From Vreelandella subglaciescola (GTDB lineage Bacteria > Pseudomonadota > Gammaproteobacteria > Pseudomonadales > Halomonadaceae), in NCBI RefSeq assembly GCF_900142895.1, contig NZ_LT670847.1:1302001-1366000 (forward strand): 64,000 bases of DNA, given 5' to 3'. The stretch's first letter is position 1, and each line of letters begins with the position of its first letter. The notes beneath the pieces are model-generated. The model saw nothing but the letters and a program-made list of their open reading frames with translations. It did not search any database and was not told the DNA's origin. This document shows positions 38,399-47,120 of the stretch, in pieces. The position numbers were made by a program, and so were the translations under genes.

Positions 38399-39670
38399 AT
38401 GCCTGCCCGCCAACTGCTGCGCCCTCTGCGGGTGACCCGCCTTTTCGCCGTGCTGTTTGCCGGGCTATGCACCGCGCTGACGCTGCCCGCCTTTGCCGCC
38501 ACTTCCCAGGCGCCCGACCCCGACGACTGGGGCGCGGTGCTCAAGCGCGCCGAGGGCCAGACGGTGTACTGGAACGCCTGGGGCGGCGATTCGCGCACCA
38601 ACCGCTACATCGGCTGGGTGGCACGGCAAATGGACGAGCGCTACGGCGTTGATGTCGAACACGTCAAGCTGGATGACACCGGCAGCGCCGTGGCCCGGGT
38701 GCTGGCTGAAAAACAGGCCGGCAACAACGACGACGGCAGCATCGACCTGCTGTGGATCAACGGGGAAAACTTCGCCGCCATGCGCGAGCAAGACCTGCTG
38801 TTTGGCCCCTTTGCCGGCGCGCTGCCCCACTTTGCGCTGACGCGTCCAGCGGCAAATCCCGAGGTAATTACCGATTTCACCCTGCCCACCGAGGGCTACG
38901 AGTCGCCCTGGGGCAAAGCACAGATCACCTTCTACTATGACAGTGACATGCTGGATGGCGCCGACAGCGACACGCCGCCGCGCAGCATGGCCGCGCTGCT
39001 CGATTGGGCGCGCGCGCACCCGGGGCGTTTTACCTATCCGCGCATTCCCGACTTTACCGGCAGCACCTTTTTAAAGCAGGCGCTGATCGAGCTGACGGAA
39101 CAGGGCGATGCGTTGTATCAGCCGGTATCGGAAAGCGACTTTGACGCCGTCACCGCCCCGCTCTGGGACTACCTCGACGCGCTGCACCCGCACCTGTGGC
39201 GCCGCGGCGAGAGTTTTCCTGCCTCCGGCCCGCGGCTGCGCTCGCTGATGGGTGACGGCGAACTATCGCTGGCGTTTTCGTTCTACCCCACCGACGCCGC
39301 CGTCGCGGTGCAGGAATACCAGCTGCCGCCCAGCGTGCGCAGCTACGTGCTCGACGGCGGGACTCTGGGCAACGTGCATTTCGTCGCCATTCCCTACAAC
39401 TCGCCGCACAAGGCCGGGGCCATGACGCTGGCCAACTTTCTACTCTCGCCGGTTGCCCAGGCAAAAAAGCAGTCCCTCGACTACTGGGGGGATCGCACCG
39501 TGCTCGACGTGGCCCACTTGAGCGACGCTCAACGGGCGCTGTTTGACGCCCAAAGCGACAACCCCGCGCTGCCGTCGCCCGAGGCCTTTTCCAACACCCT
39601 CGCCGAGCCGCACCCCAGCTGGATGACCGCGCTGCAAGACGCCTGGCTTGAGCACTACGGGGTGAACTAA
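38399..39670 (+). CDS. ABC transporter substrate-binding protein, YnjB family
   Basis: A 423-residue periplasmic binding protein with a signal peptide (hydrophobic TRLFAVLFAGLCTALTLPAFA, cleaved near residue 33). The mature part resembles E. coli YnjB: WGGDSRTNRYIGWVARQM, DLLWINGENFAAMREQDLLF and SPWGKAQITFYYDS. AAGGA lies 10 bases before the ATG. Family members bind an unidentified small ligand. It is 2 bases from the permease gene. Confidence 0.88.
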   Translation: MPARQLLRPLRVTRLFAVLFAGLCTALTLPAFAATSQAPDPDDWGAVLKRAEGQTVYWNAWGGDSRTNRYIGWVARQMDERYGVDVEHVKLDDTGSAVARVLAEKQAGNNDDGSIDLLWINGENFAAMREQDLLFGPFAGALPHFALTRPAANPEVITDFTLPTEGYESPWGKAQITFYYDSDMLDGADSDTPPRSMAALLDWARAHPGRFTYPRIPDFTGSTFLKQALIELTEQGDALYQPVSESDFDAVTAPLWDYLDALHPHLWRRGESFPASGPRLRSLMGDGELSLAFSFYPTDAAVAVQEYQLPPSVRSYVLDGGTLGNVHFVAIPYNSPHKAGAMTLANFLLSPVAQAKKQSLDYWGDRTVLDVAHLSDAQRALFDAQSDNPALPSPEAFSNTLAEPHPSWMTALQDAWLEHYGVN

Positions 39671-39672
39671 GC

Positions 39673-41403
39673 GTGCTACGGCTGGCCCCGGCGCTGGTTA
39701 TCGCCCTGCTGACGCTACCCGTGGCCGCGGGGCTGGGCATGATTTTACTGCCCGCCTTTGGTTACCTGCCGGTGCTGGGCGGCGACGCCGCAAGCCTGAC
39801 CCCGTTTCACATGCTGTTCGCCCAGCCGGGGCTGTGGCGCTCGGCCGCGCTGAGCATGGCCAGCGGCCTTGTTACGCCGTTTATCGCGCTGAGCGTGGTG
39901 GTGCTGTTTCTGGCCGCCGGGCGCGATAGCCGGCTGGATCGCAGCATTCGCCGGCTGGTCTCGCCGTTTCTGGCCGTGCCCCACGCCGCGCTGGCTTTCG
40001 GGCTGGCGTTTTTGATTGCCCCCTCGGGGCTTTTGATGCGGCTGGTGTCACCGTGGCTCAACGGCGTCAGCCACCCGCCGGACGCGCTGATCGTCAACGA
40101 CCCGCTGGGCCTGTCGCTGATGGCCGGGCTAATCCTCAAGGAGATTCCCTTTCTGCTGCTGATGAGCCTGGCCGCACTGCACCAGCTGCAGCCCGAAAAG
40201 CGCGTGGAAATCGCCCGCTCGCTGGGCTATGCGCCCACGGTTGGCTGGCTGAAAACGGTGCTTCCCGTGCTCTACCCGCTGATTCGTCTGCCGGTTTACG
40301 CGGTGATCGCCTACGCCACATCAAACGTGGATATGGCGCTTATTTTAGGCCCGACACTGCCGCCCACCCTGGCCGTTTCCATCCTCGGCTGGTTCAACGA
40401 CCCCGACCTCAACCGGCGCTTCATGGCCTCGGCGGCGGCCGTGCTGCAACTCGGCGTGACGCTTGCCACGCTGCTGACGTGGTGGCTTGGCGAGCGGCTG
40501 GTGGCGCGCTGTTTACGCCCTTGGCTCACCAGCGGCGGCCGCCGGCGCGGCGAAGCCACGTTGCGCCGTTTGGGTCGCAGCGGGCTGACCGGCGCCAGCT
40601 TGACGGCCGTTGCCGCGCTGGCCGGCCTGGTGATGTTCTCGTTCGCGGGATTCTGGAGCTTTCCCGATGCCCTGCCGCAAACCTGGACATTTGACCACTG
40701 GCAGCGCGTCGCGCCGATGCTTTCCGGCGCACTCGGCAACACCACATTGATTGCCCTTGCCGCCACGTTTATGGCCACCGCGCTGGTGCTCGCCGTATTG
40801 GAAAACGAACACCGGCAAAATATTCGCCCTGCCCGCGCGCCATGGCTGCTATACGTGCCGCTGATCGTGCCGCAAATCGCCTTTTTATTCGGCCTGGTGG
40901 TAGCCGCCGAAAGCCTCGGCGTAGCGCCGCAAACCGGCCTGGTGATTGCCGGACACCTGCTGTTTGTGCTGCCCTATGTGTACCTGTCGCTGGCTGACGC
41001 CTACCGCCAGCTTGACCCGCGCTGGTTTGAAGTGGCGCGCTCGCTTGGCGTCTCGCGCAACGCCGCTTTCTGGCGGGTGCGCCTGCCGCTACTGGCCGCG
41101 CCATTATTGACCGCGTTTGCCGTAGGGCTTGCCATCAGCATCGGCCAGTACCTGCCCACCCAGCTGCTCGGTGCCGGGCGAGTGAACACCGTCACCACCG
41201 AGGCCGTCGCACTGGCTGCGGGCGGCAACCGGCGCTTGATCAGCGTGTGGGCGCTGGTTCAGGCTTTTCTACCGCTGCTGGGCTTCGTGCTCGCTGCGGC
41301 ACTACCGCGACTTTTAACTTCCCCCGGGCGCATACTGCGAGGCAGACCGCCGTATCCGGCAAATGCCAGCGCCCCACACGTCATCGGCAAAAAGGACCCC
41401 TAG
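39673..41403 (+). CDS. ABC transporter permease, YnjC family (two fused permease domains)
   Basis: A 576-residue membrane protein with about twelve helices in two tandem binding-protein-dependent permease domains. Each carries an EAA-type coupling loop: AALHQLQPEKRVEIARSLGY and DAYRQLDPRWFEVARSLGVS. This matches YnjC and ThiP/FbpB-type permeases. GTG start 2 bases after the previous stop. No nucleotide-binding subunit is encoded next to it or anywhere in the window; in E. coli the equivalent ynjD follows immediately. Confidence 0.88.
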   Translation: MLRLAPALVIALLTLPVAAGLGMILLPAFGYLPVLGGDAASLTPFHMLFAQPGLWRSAALSMASGLVTPFIALSVVVLFLAAGRDSRLDRSIRRLVSPFLAVPHAALAFGLAFLIAPSGLLMRLVSPWLNGVSHPPDALIVNDPLGLSLMAGLILKEIPFLLLMSLAALHQLQPEKRVEIARSLGYAPTVGWLKTVLPVLYPLIRLPVYAVIAYATSNVDMALILGPTLPPTLAVSILGWFNDPDLNRRFMASAAAVLQLGVTLATLLTWWLGERLVARCLRPWLTSGGRRRGEATLRRLGRSGLTGASLTAVAALAGLVMFSFAGFWSFPDALPQTWTFDHWQRVAPMLSGALGNTTLIALAATFMATALVLAVLENEHRQNIRPARAPWLLYVPLIVPQIAFLFGLVVAAESLGVAPQTGLVIAGHLLFVLPYVYLSLADAYRQLDPRWFEVARSLGVSRNAAFWRVRLPLLAAPLLTAFAVGLAISIGQYLPTQLLGAGRVNTVTTEAVALAAGGNRRLISVWALVQAFLPLLGFVLAAALPRLLTSPGRILRGRPPYPANASAPHVIGKKDP

Positions 41404-41404
41404 C

Positions 41405-42130
41405 GTGGCTGAGACTGTTCCCACTTTAACGGAGCCGGCACGCATCAGCATCGTGGTGCCGGTGCTCAATGAAGCTACGACGCTTGTCGCCGCTCTTGAG
41501 GCGCTGCAGCCGCTACGCCGGCGCGGGGTCGAGCTGATTGTGGTCGACGGCGAAAGCCGCGATAAAAGCGCCAGCCTTGCCCTGCCGCTGGCCGACACCG
41601 TGATGACCAGCACCCCCGGCCGCGCCACCCAGATGAACATTGGCGCCAGCGCGGCCAGCGGCGACGTGCTGCTGTTTTTGCACGCCGATACGCGCCTGCC
41701 CGACAATGCGCTCGAACAACTAAACCAGGCGCTTGCCGCCCACCGCTGGGGGCGCTTTAACGTCACGCTCGAGGGAAGCAGCTGCTGGCTTGGCATGATT
41801 GCCACGCTGATGAACGCCCGCTCGCGGCTCACCGGCATTGCCACCGGGGATCAGGCCATGTTCATGAGCCGCGCCGCGTTTGCCGCCGCCGGCGGCTTTC
41901 CCGAGCAGCCGCTAATGGAAGATATCGAGCTGAGCCAACGGCTCAAAAGGCACGGCAGACCCGCCTGCCTGAAAGCCCGGGTGATCACTTCCGGCCGGCG
42001 TTGGGAGCAGCACGGCGTTTGGCGCACGATATGGCTCATGTGGCGGCTACGCCTTTACTACTGGCTCGGCGCCGATCCTGAAGATCTCGCCCGCGCGTAC
42101 CTGAAAAAAGAGCCCCGCGATGCCCGCTGA
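41405..42130 (+). CDS. Family 2 glycosyltransferase, TIGR04283 type
   Basis: A 241-residue GT-A glycosyltransferase: ISIVVPVLNEATTLVAALEAL at the N-terminus, LIVVDGESRDKSASLA, RATQMNIGASAASGDVLLFL and the metal region HADTRLP. GDQAMFM and LMEDIELSQRLKRHG follow. These features match the TIGR04283 group, labelled arsenosugar-biosynthesis-associated in some genomes. I chose GTG 41405, one base after the permease stop with AAAAGGA upstream; an in-frame ATG at 41363 overlaps the permease. No signal or membrane span is evident. Confidence 0.87.
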   Translation: MAETVPTLTEPARISIVVPVLNEATTLVAALEALQPLRRRGVELIVVDGESRDKSASLALPLADTVMTSTPGRATQMNIGASAASGDVLLFLHADTRLPDNALEQLNQALAAHRWGRFNVTLEGSSCWLGMIATLMNARSRLTGIATGDQAMFMSRAAFAAAGGFPEQPLMEDIELSQRLKRHGRPACLKARVITSGRRWEQHGVWRTIWLMWRLRLYYWLGADPEDLARAYLKKEPRDAR

Positions 42131-42797
42131 TAATGCTTTTGTGGCCGATGCGCCGGTGCAGCTGCACCTGCTGGCCAAGGCGCCGCTGGCCGGGCGTGCC
42201 AAAACGCGGCTGATGCCGAGGCTTGGCGCCCAGGGCGCGGCCAGCGCTCACGTCGAGCTGGTCACCCAGTGCGTGGCCAACGCCTGCCGGGCGATGCCCG
42301 CTGCCCGCGTGACGCTGTGGACGGCACTCGACCACGATCACCCGCTGTTTGCCACTTTGCAGGCACGTTGTGGCATCAAGCTCGCGCCCCAGCCCGAGGG
42401 CAATCTGGGCACCCGCATTCACCATGCGCTGGCCAGCCGCGAAGGCCCGGCGATGATCATGGGCAGCGACTGCCCCTCGATTACCCCCGATCTCATCCAG
42501 ACCTGCGCGGCGCGGTTGGCGACACATCCCGTGGTGATTTTGCCCGCCGAAGACGGCGGCTACGGGCTGATCGGCATTCACTCCATCACCCCTGCCGACA
42601 CCCAGGCGCTGTTTGCCGACATTGCCTGGGGCAGTGGCGCAGTGCTGGCGCAAACCCGCGAGCGGCTGGCAGCCCTTGGGCTGAACGCCGCCTTTCCCGC
42701 GACCGTCTGGGACGTTGACCGTCCCGAGGACTGGCAGCGCTACCGACGGCTGTTCCCCTCACCCTCTTTCTCATCGTCAACCCGGAGTCGCCCGTGA
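42120..42797 (+). CDS. DUF2064 / TIGR04282 nucleotidyl- or glycosyl-transferase-like protein
   Basis: A 225-residue protein with a GT-A/nucleotidyltransferase-like fold: LLAKAPLAGRAKTRLMPRLG at the N-terminus, MIMGSDCPSITPDLI in the centre and ILPAEDGGYGLIGI. It closes with VWDVDRPEDWQRY. This is the DUF2064 family, usually found next to TIGR04283 proteins. The exact reaction is unknown. It overlaps the previous gene by 11 bases and the next by 4 (GTGA). Confidence 0.87.
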   Translation: MPADNAFVADAPVQLHLLAKAPLAGRAKTRLMPRLGAQGAASAHVELVTQCVANACRAMPAARVTLWTALDHDHPLFATLQARCGIKLAPQPEGNLGTRIHHALASREGPAMIMGSDCPSITPDLIQTCAARLATHPVVILPAEDGGYGLIGIHSITPADTQALFADIAWGSGAVLAQTRERLAALGLNAAFPATVWDVDRPEDWQRYRRLFPSPSFSSSTRSRP

Positions 42798-44962
42798 ATC
42801 GACAACGTCTGCTGCTCATTGTCCTACTGCTGGTCGCCATCGTGGCCTTTTTTGCTACCGGGGCCCACGAGTGGTTCAGCCTGGAGACGCTCAAGACCTA
42901 CCAGAGCGATTTTCAGGCCATGTTTAACGACTCTCCGTGGCAAGTGGCCGGGGCTTTTTTCGCTGTTTATGTGCTGGTCACTGCGCTGTCTTTGCCAGGC
43001 GCGGCGATTCTGACCCTGCTCGGCGGGGCGCTGTTCGGGCTGGGCATTGGCCTGGTGCTGGTGTCCTTTGCCAGCGCCATCGGCGCGACGCTGGCCTTTC
43101 TGATCTCGCGCTACCTGCTACGCGGCCCCATTGAGCGGCGCTTTCCCGGCCGTCTGGCGGCGATCAACCGGGGCGTGGACAAGGACGGTGCATTTTATCT
43201 GTTCAGCCTGCGGCTGGTGCCGGCGTTTCCGTTTTTCATCATCAATCTGGTCATGGGGCTAACGCGGCTCAAGGCGCGGACGTTCTACTGGGTCAGCCAG
43301 GCGGGCATGCTTCCCGGCACGCTGGTGTTCGTCAACGCCGGCGGCCAGCTGGGCGAGATCGAGCGCCTGAGCGACGTAGTCTCCCCGGGGCTGGTGGCCT
43401 CCTTTGTGCTGCTGGCGGTGTTCCCCTGGCTTGCCCGGCGGATGATGCAGGCGGTGCAGCGGCGCAAGGTCTATCAGGGCTTTATCCGGCCTTCGCGCTT
43501 TGACTACGACCTGCTGGTGATCGGTGGCGGTTCGGCGGGGCTGGTCAGCGCCTACATCGGCAGCGCGGTCAAGGCGAAAGTCGCGCTGGTGGAGTCGGGC
43601 GCCATGGGCGGCGACTGCCTCAACACCGGCTGTGTGCCCTCCAAAGCGCTGATTCGCGCCGCCCGCGCTGCCCACGAAATACGCACCGCCGAGCGCTTTG
43701 GCGTCACATCAGGCGAGCCGCAGGTCGATTTTGCCAGGGTTATGGGCCACGTTCACCAGGCGATTGCCGGGGTCGAACCCCACGACAGCGTCGAGCGTTA
43801 TACACAACTGGGCGTTGACGTGCATCAGGCCCACGCCCGGCTAAAAACGCCCTGGGAGGTGGCCGTCGGCGGGCAAACGCTCAGCGCCCGGCATATCGTC
43901 ATCGCCACCGGCGCGCGTCCCAACGTACCGCCACTGCCCGGGATCGAGACGGCCCGGGTGCTGACCTCGGAAAACCTGTGGACCCTTGACGAGCTACCCG
44001 AGCGGCTGGTGGTGCTGGGCGGCGGCGCCATCGGCTGCGAGCTGGGCCAGAGCTTTGCCCGGCTGGGCAGCCAGGTAACGCTGGTGGAAGGCGGCGATCA
44101 GCTATTGGGCCGCGAAGACAGCGAGGTGGGCGAGCATATGTCGCACACCCTGGAAAGCGAGGGCGTGACGGTACTGACCCGCGCGCTGGCGCATGAAATT
44201 ACCCACTACGACGGCCAGCAGCTGCACATCGAGCGCCGTGGCCATGAGGCGGGCGCTGAGGGTGAGGCCGCCAGCGAGCATCAGACGCTGAATTTCGACT
44301 ATCTGCTGGTCTGCGTCGGGCGTCGCGCCAACGTCGAAGGGCTGGGGCTTGACGCCCTGGGCATCACCACGGAAGACAACGGTACCCTGGCGCTCAACCG
44401 CCAGCTGCAAACTCGCCTGCCCAACGTTTGGGCCTGCGGCGACGTGGCCGGCCCCTATCAGCTAACCCACGCCGGCGCGCACCAGGCCTGGCACGCGGCG
44501 GTCAACGCCCTGTTCGGCGGGCTCAAACGCTTTAACGTGGACTATCGCTTCATCCCCGCGGTGGTTTACACCCAGCCCGAAGTGGCACGCGTGGGGCTAA
44601 GCGAGCGCGACGCCGACGAACAGGGCATCGCCTACGAGCTCACCCGCTACGCCATGAGCGAAAGCGACCGTGCCATTGCCGAAGACGCCACCGGCGGCTT
44701 TATCAAGGTGCTAACCGTCCCCGGGCGGGACAAGATTCTGGGCGCGACCATCGTCGCCGAAAACGCCGGCGAATGGCTGGGCGAGTTCAGTCTGGCGATG
44801 AAGCACGGCCTGGGGCTCAACAAGCTGCTGGGCACCGTGCACCCTTACCCCACGCTCAGCGAAGCGGCCAAGGCCACTGCCGGCGCGTGGAAAAACGCCC
44901 ACAAGCCCGAGCGCGTGCTGGCGCTGCTCAAGCGCTACTTTCGCTGGCGGCGCGGGGCATGA
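42794..44962 (+). CDS. TVP38/DedA-like membrane domain fused to a MerA/Lpd-type disulfide reductase
   Basis: A 722-residue two-part protein. Residues about 1-235 are a TVP38/TMEM64 (VTT) membrane domain with GAAILTLLGGALFGLGIG and RLVPAFPFFIINLVMGLT. From about residue 238 a class I pyridine nucleotide-disulfide oxidoreductase follows: FAD site YDLLVIGGGSAGL, redox-active pair Cys275 and Cys280 in GDCLNTGCVPSK, and NAD site LVVLGGGAIGCELGQS. ACGDVAG and the dimer-interface His-Glu dyad in HPYPTLSEAAK (about 682-692) complete it. The C-terminal CC pair of true mercuric reductases is missing, so the substrate is probably another thiol, disulfide or quinone. GTG start with CGGAG upstream. Confidence 0.92.
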   Translation: MNRQRLLLIVLLLVAIVAFFATGAHEWFSLETLKTYQSDFQAMFNDSPWQVAGAFFAVYVLVTALSLPGAAILTLLGGALFGLGIGLVLVSFASAIGATLAFLISRYLLRGPIERRFPGRLAAINRGVDKDGAFYLFSLRLVPAFPFFIINLVMGLTRLKARTFYWVSQAGMLPGTLVFVNAGGQLGEIERLSDVVSPGLVASFVLLAVFPWLARRMMQAVQRRKVYQGFIRPSRFDYDLLVIGGGSAGLVSAYIGSAVKAKVALVESGAMGGDCLNTGCVPSKALIRAARAAHEIRTAERFGVTSGEPQVDFARVMGHVHQAIAGVEPHDSVERYTQLGVDVHQAHARLKTPWEVAVGGQTLSARHIVIATGARPNVPPLPGIETARVLTSENLWTLDELPERLVVLGGGAIGCELGQSFARLGSQVTLVEGGDQLLGREDSEVGEHMSHTLESEGVTVLTRALAHEITHYDGQQLHIERRGHEAGAEGEAASEHQTLNFDYLLVCVGRRANVEGLGLDALGITTEDNGTLALNRQLQTRLPNVWACGDVAGPYQLTHAGAHQAWHAAVNALFGGLKRFNVDYRFIPAVVYTQPEVARVGLSERDADEQGIAYELTRYAMSESDRAIAEDATGGFIKVLTVPGRDKILGATIVAENAGEWLGEFSLAMKHGLGLNKLLGTVHPYPTLSEAAKATAGAWKNAHKPERVLALLKRYFRWRRGA

Positions 44963-46116
44963 TCGAGCTGACGCTTATCGGTGCGGGACACGCCCACGCC
45001 TTTGTGCTCGAGGCCTTTGCCCGCATGCCCGAGCCCGACGTCAACCTGACAGTCATCAGTGAAAGTCGTCTGGCGGCCTATTCGGGCAGCGTGCCCGCCT
45101 GGCTGGCCGGTCAGTGCCGGCTGCGCGAGACGCAAATCGACGTCGCCGGACTGTGCCAGCGCGCCGGCGCCCGGCTAATCGAGCAGCGCGCCGCGCACGT
45201 CAACGCTGCCGCCCGTGAGATCACGCTTGAAAGCGGCGAGCGCCTGAACTTTGACCTCGCCTCTTTCAACGTTGGCGCCACGCTGCGCCACCCAGACACC
45301 ATGCAGGAGCAAGATGACTCAGCGCTGCCGTTCATGCTCGCCATGCGCCCGCTATCTGCACTTGCCCCACGTTGGCAGACGCTGTGCGCGCGGGTCGATG
45401 CGCTACCCCGCGAAAGCGTACAGCGGGTGGTGAGCGTGGGCGGCGGTGCAGCGGGGTGCGAAACGCTGCTGGCCGTGCTCGCCGAGCTGCGCGCACGGCG
45501 CCCGGACGTGCGCTTTGAGGGGGCGCTGCTGAGCGCCGACGGCGCGCTGTTACCCGGCGCGGGCAAGCTGCCGCGAATGCTGCTGGGTCGTGCCCTGCGC
45601 CGCGCCGGCGTGCACGTCCACAGCGGCATACGCGGTGAGGCACTGACCAGCGGCGGCGTGCTCAGCCAACACGGCGATAATATAGCGGCGGATATCGTGC
45701 TCTGGGCCACCGGTGCGGTGGGGCACGAATGGTTGTCAGAAAGCGGTCTGGCGAGGGATCGCCGAGGATTTATCAAGGTGGCGCCAACGCTGGAGGCGAG
45801 CGGCCAGCAGGGGATTTTTGCCGCCGGCGACTGCGCGGCCTTTGAGCCGGCGCTGCCCAAGGCCGGCGTTTACGCCGTGCGCATGGGGCCGCACCTTGCC
45901 GCCAACCTGCGCCGCGCCTCCCGCCACGAACCGCTAACGGCGTGGCAGCCGCCTCGACGAGTGCTGGCGCTGATTGGCACCGGCGACGGCCGCGCCATTG
46001 CCAGCTACGGCGCGCTCGGCGCCTCGGGAAAATGGCTATGGCGGGCGAAGAAACGCATTGATGAACGCTTTATCGCCCGCTTCAACCCGCCGTTTGACAA
46101 CGGTTCGGGCGCCTAG
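44959..46116 (+). CDS. NADH-dehydrogenase-II-like flavoprotein resembling the N-terminal half of SelD fusions
   Basis: A 385-residue FAD/NAD(P) oxidoreductase. The first nucleotide site is LTLIGAGHAHAFVLEAF (5-21), followed by AAYSGSVPAWLAGQ. The second site VVSVGGGAAGCETLLAVLAE is near 155, and GIFAAGDCAAF near 286. The GxGHAH start and the SGSVPAW-like segment match the flavoprotein domain that precedes selenophosphate synthetase in bifunctional SelD proteins (TIGR03169). Here the protein ends without a SelD domain. It overlaps the upstream fusion gene by ATGA and is the last gene of the operon. Confidence 0.82.
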   Translation: MIELTLIGAGHAHAFVLEAFARMPEPDVNLTVISESRLAAYSGSVPAWLAGQCRLRETQIDVAGLCQRAGARLIEQRAAHVNAAAREITLESGERLNFDLASFNVGATLRHPDTMQEQDDSALPFMLAMRPLSALAPRWQTLCARVDALPRESVQRVVSVGGGAAGCETLLAVLAELRARRPDVRFEGALLSADGALLPGAGKLPRMLLGRALRRAGVHVHSGIRGEALTSGGVLSQHGDNIAADIVLWATGAVGHEWLSESGLARDRRGFIKVAPTLEASGQQGIFAAGDCAAFEPALPKAGVYAVRMGPHLAANLRRASRHEPLTAWQPPRRVLALIGTGDGRAIASYGALGASGKWLWRAKKRIDERFIARFNPPFDNGSGA

Positions 46117-46123
46117 TGTCGGC

Positions 46124-46618
46124 CTAGTTGGCCTTGCGCCAGCCGCCGATCACCCGGCTATCGGGGCCGAAGAACACCAGTCGGTCGTGGTCAATCAAAT
46201 AGCCGTAGGCGTTTTCCAGCATATCGGTCACGCGCTTGGCGTCGTCAAGCGCGGGGCAAGCCTTGCGCGTGGTGGCCAGCTCGTCAATGCTGATGCGCTG
46301 CTTGCCGCCCAGGCTTGCCTGACCGGTAAAGCGATTGCAGCCGTCGCTGCCGCTAACGCTACCGTCGGGCGCAATACGGAAATGCGCCGGTTCGGGCAGC
46401 GTCACGCGCTCGTGAGTGCCGAGCAGCAGCAAATTCCAGCGCTGATCGATCACCTCGCCGCTCAGCGGCTTGTCGTCGGAGACGTCAGGATTGGCAGGGC
46501 TGGTTACCGGCGGCGCGCTTGAACAGGCAGCCAGTAGCGTCATTGACGCCGCCACGCCGGCGAGCTGAAAGCGCTGCTTTAGGCGGCCTCTTTGCTTGCC
46601 TGGGGCACGCTGTGTCAT
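46124..46618 (-). CDS. META-domain lipoprotein (HslJ-like)
   Basis: A 164-residue lipoprotein. The signal peptide ends with lipobox LLAAC (Cys around 32). A single META domain follows with WNLLLLG, the hallmark SGSDGCNRFTGQ and TTRKACPALDDAKRVTDML. HslJ-type META proteins are outer-membrane or periplasmic and linked to stress or novobiocin tolerance in E. coli. GAGGAA precedes the ATG. It ends a five-gene minus-strand run that begins with aroG. Confidence 0.9.
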   Translation of the reverse strand: MTQRAPGKQRGRLKQRFQLAGVAASMTLLAACSSAPPVTSPANPDVSDDKPLSGEVIDQRWNLLLLGTHERVTLPEPAHFRIAPDGSVSGSDGCNRFTGQASLGGKQRISIDELATTRKACPALDDAKRVTDMLENAYGYLIDHDRLVFFGPDSRVIGGWRKAN

Positions 46619-46647
46619 GGGGTTTCCTCGATGTATAACGCAGCGGG

Positions 46648-47088
46648 TTACCAGCTGCCGGTGTTTTCCATGGATGCCCAGGGCTCGGCGGGTTCCAGCG
46701 GCTCGCCCTTTTGCAGCAACTCGACCGAAATACCGTCGGGGGAGCGTACAAAGGCCATGTGGCCGTCACGGGGCGGACGGTTGATGGTGACGCCGCTATC
46801 CTGAAAGTGCTGGCACAGCGCGTAGATATCGTCGACGCGGTAGGCCAGGTGACCAAAATTGCGGCCGCCGTCGTAGGTTTCCGGGTCCCAGTTGTGAGTC
46901 AGCTCGAGTTCTGGCGCCTGCTTTTCGGCCGAGCGGCTCTCGTCTTCCGGCGCGGCCAAAAAGACCAGCGTAAAGCGGCCTTTCTCGCTGTCCTTGCGGC
47001 GCACTTCTTTCAGGCCGAGCAGGTCGCAGTAAAAATGCAGCGCGGCGTCCAGATCGCTCACGCGCACCATGGTATGAAGATATTGCAT
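46648..47088 (-). CDS. gloA: Lactoylglutathione lyase (glyoxalase I)
   Basis: Converts the methylglyoxal-glutathione adduct to lactoylglutathione; a nickel or zinc enzyme. The 146 residues hold two VOC beta-alpha-beta units. The four metal ligands fit His5 ([10 protein letters not shown]), the Glu in PELELTHN, the His in [11 protein letters not shown] and the Glu in [16 protein letters not shown] precedes the ATG. 29 bases separate it from the META gene. Confidence 0.95.
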   Translation of the reverse strand: MQYLHTMVRVSDLDAALHFYCDLLGLKEVRRKDSEKGRFTLVFLAAPEDESRSAEKQAPELELTHNWDPETYDGGRNFGHLAYRVDDIYALCQHFQDSGVTINRPPRDGHMAFVRSPDGISVELLQKGEPLEPAEPWASMENTGSW

Positions 47089-47120
47089 ATCAGCTCCTCG
47101 AACGTTTCAGGGCAAGGTGG

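Noticed and set aside
42794-44962. Mercury resistance (true MerA)
   Set aside because: The reductase domain has the CxxxxC pair but no C-terminal vicinal cysteines, no HMA domain and no merR/T/P neighbours.
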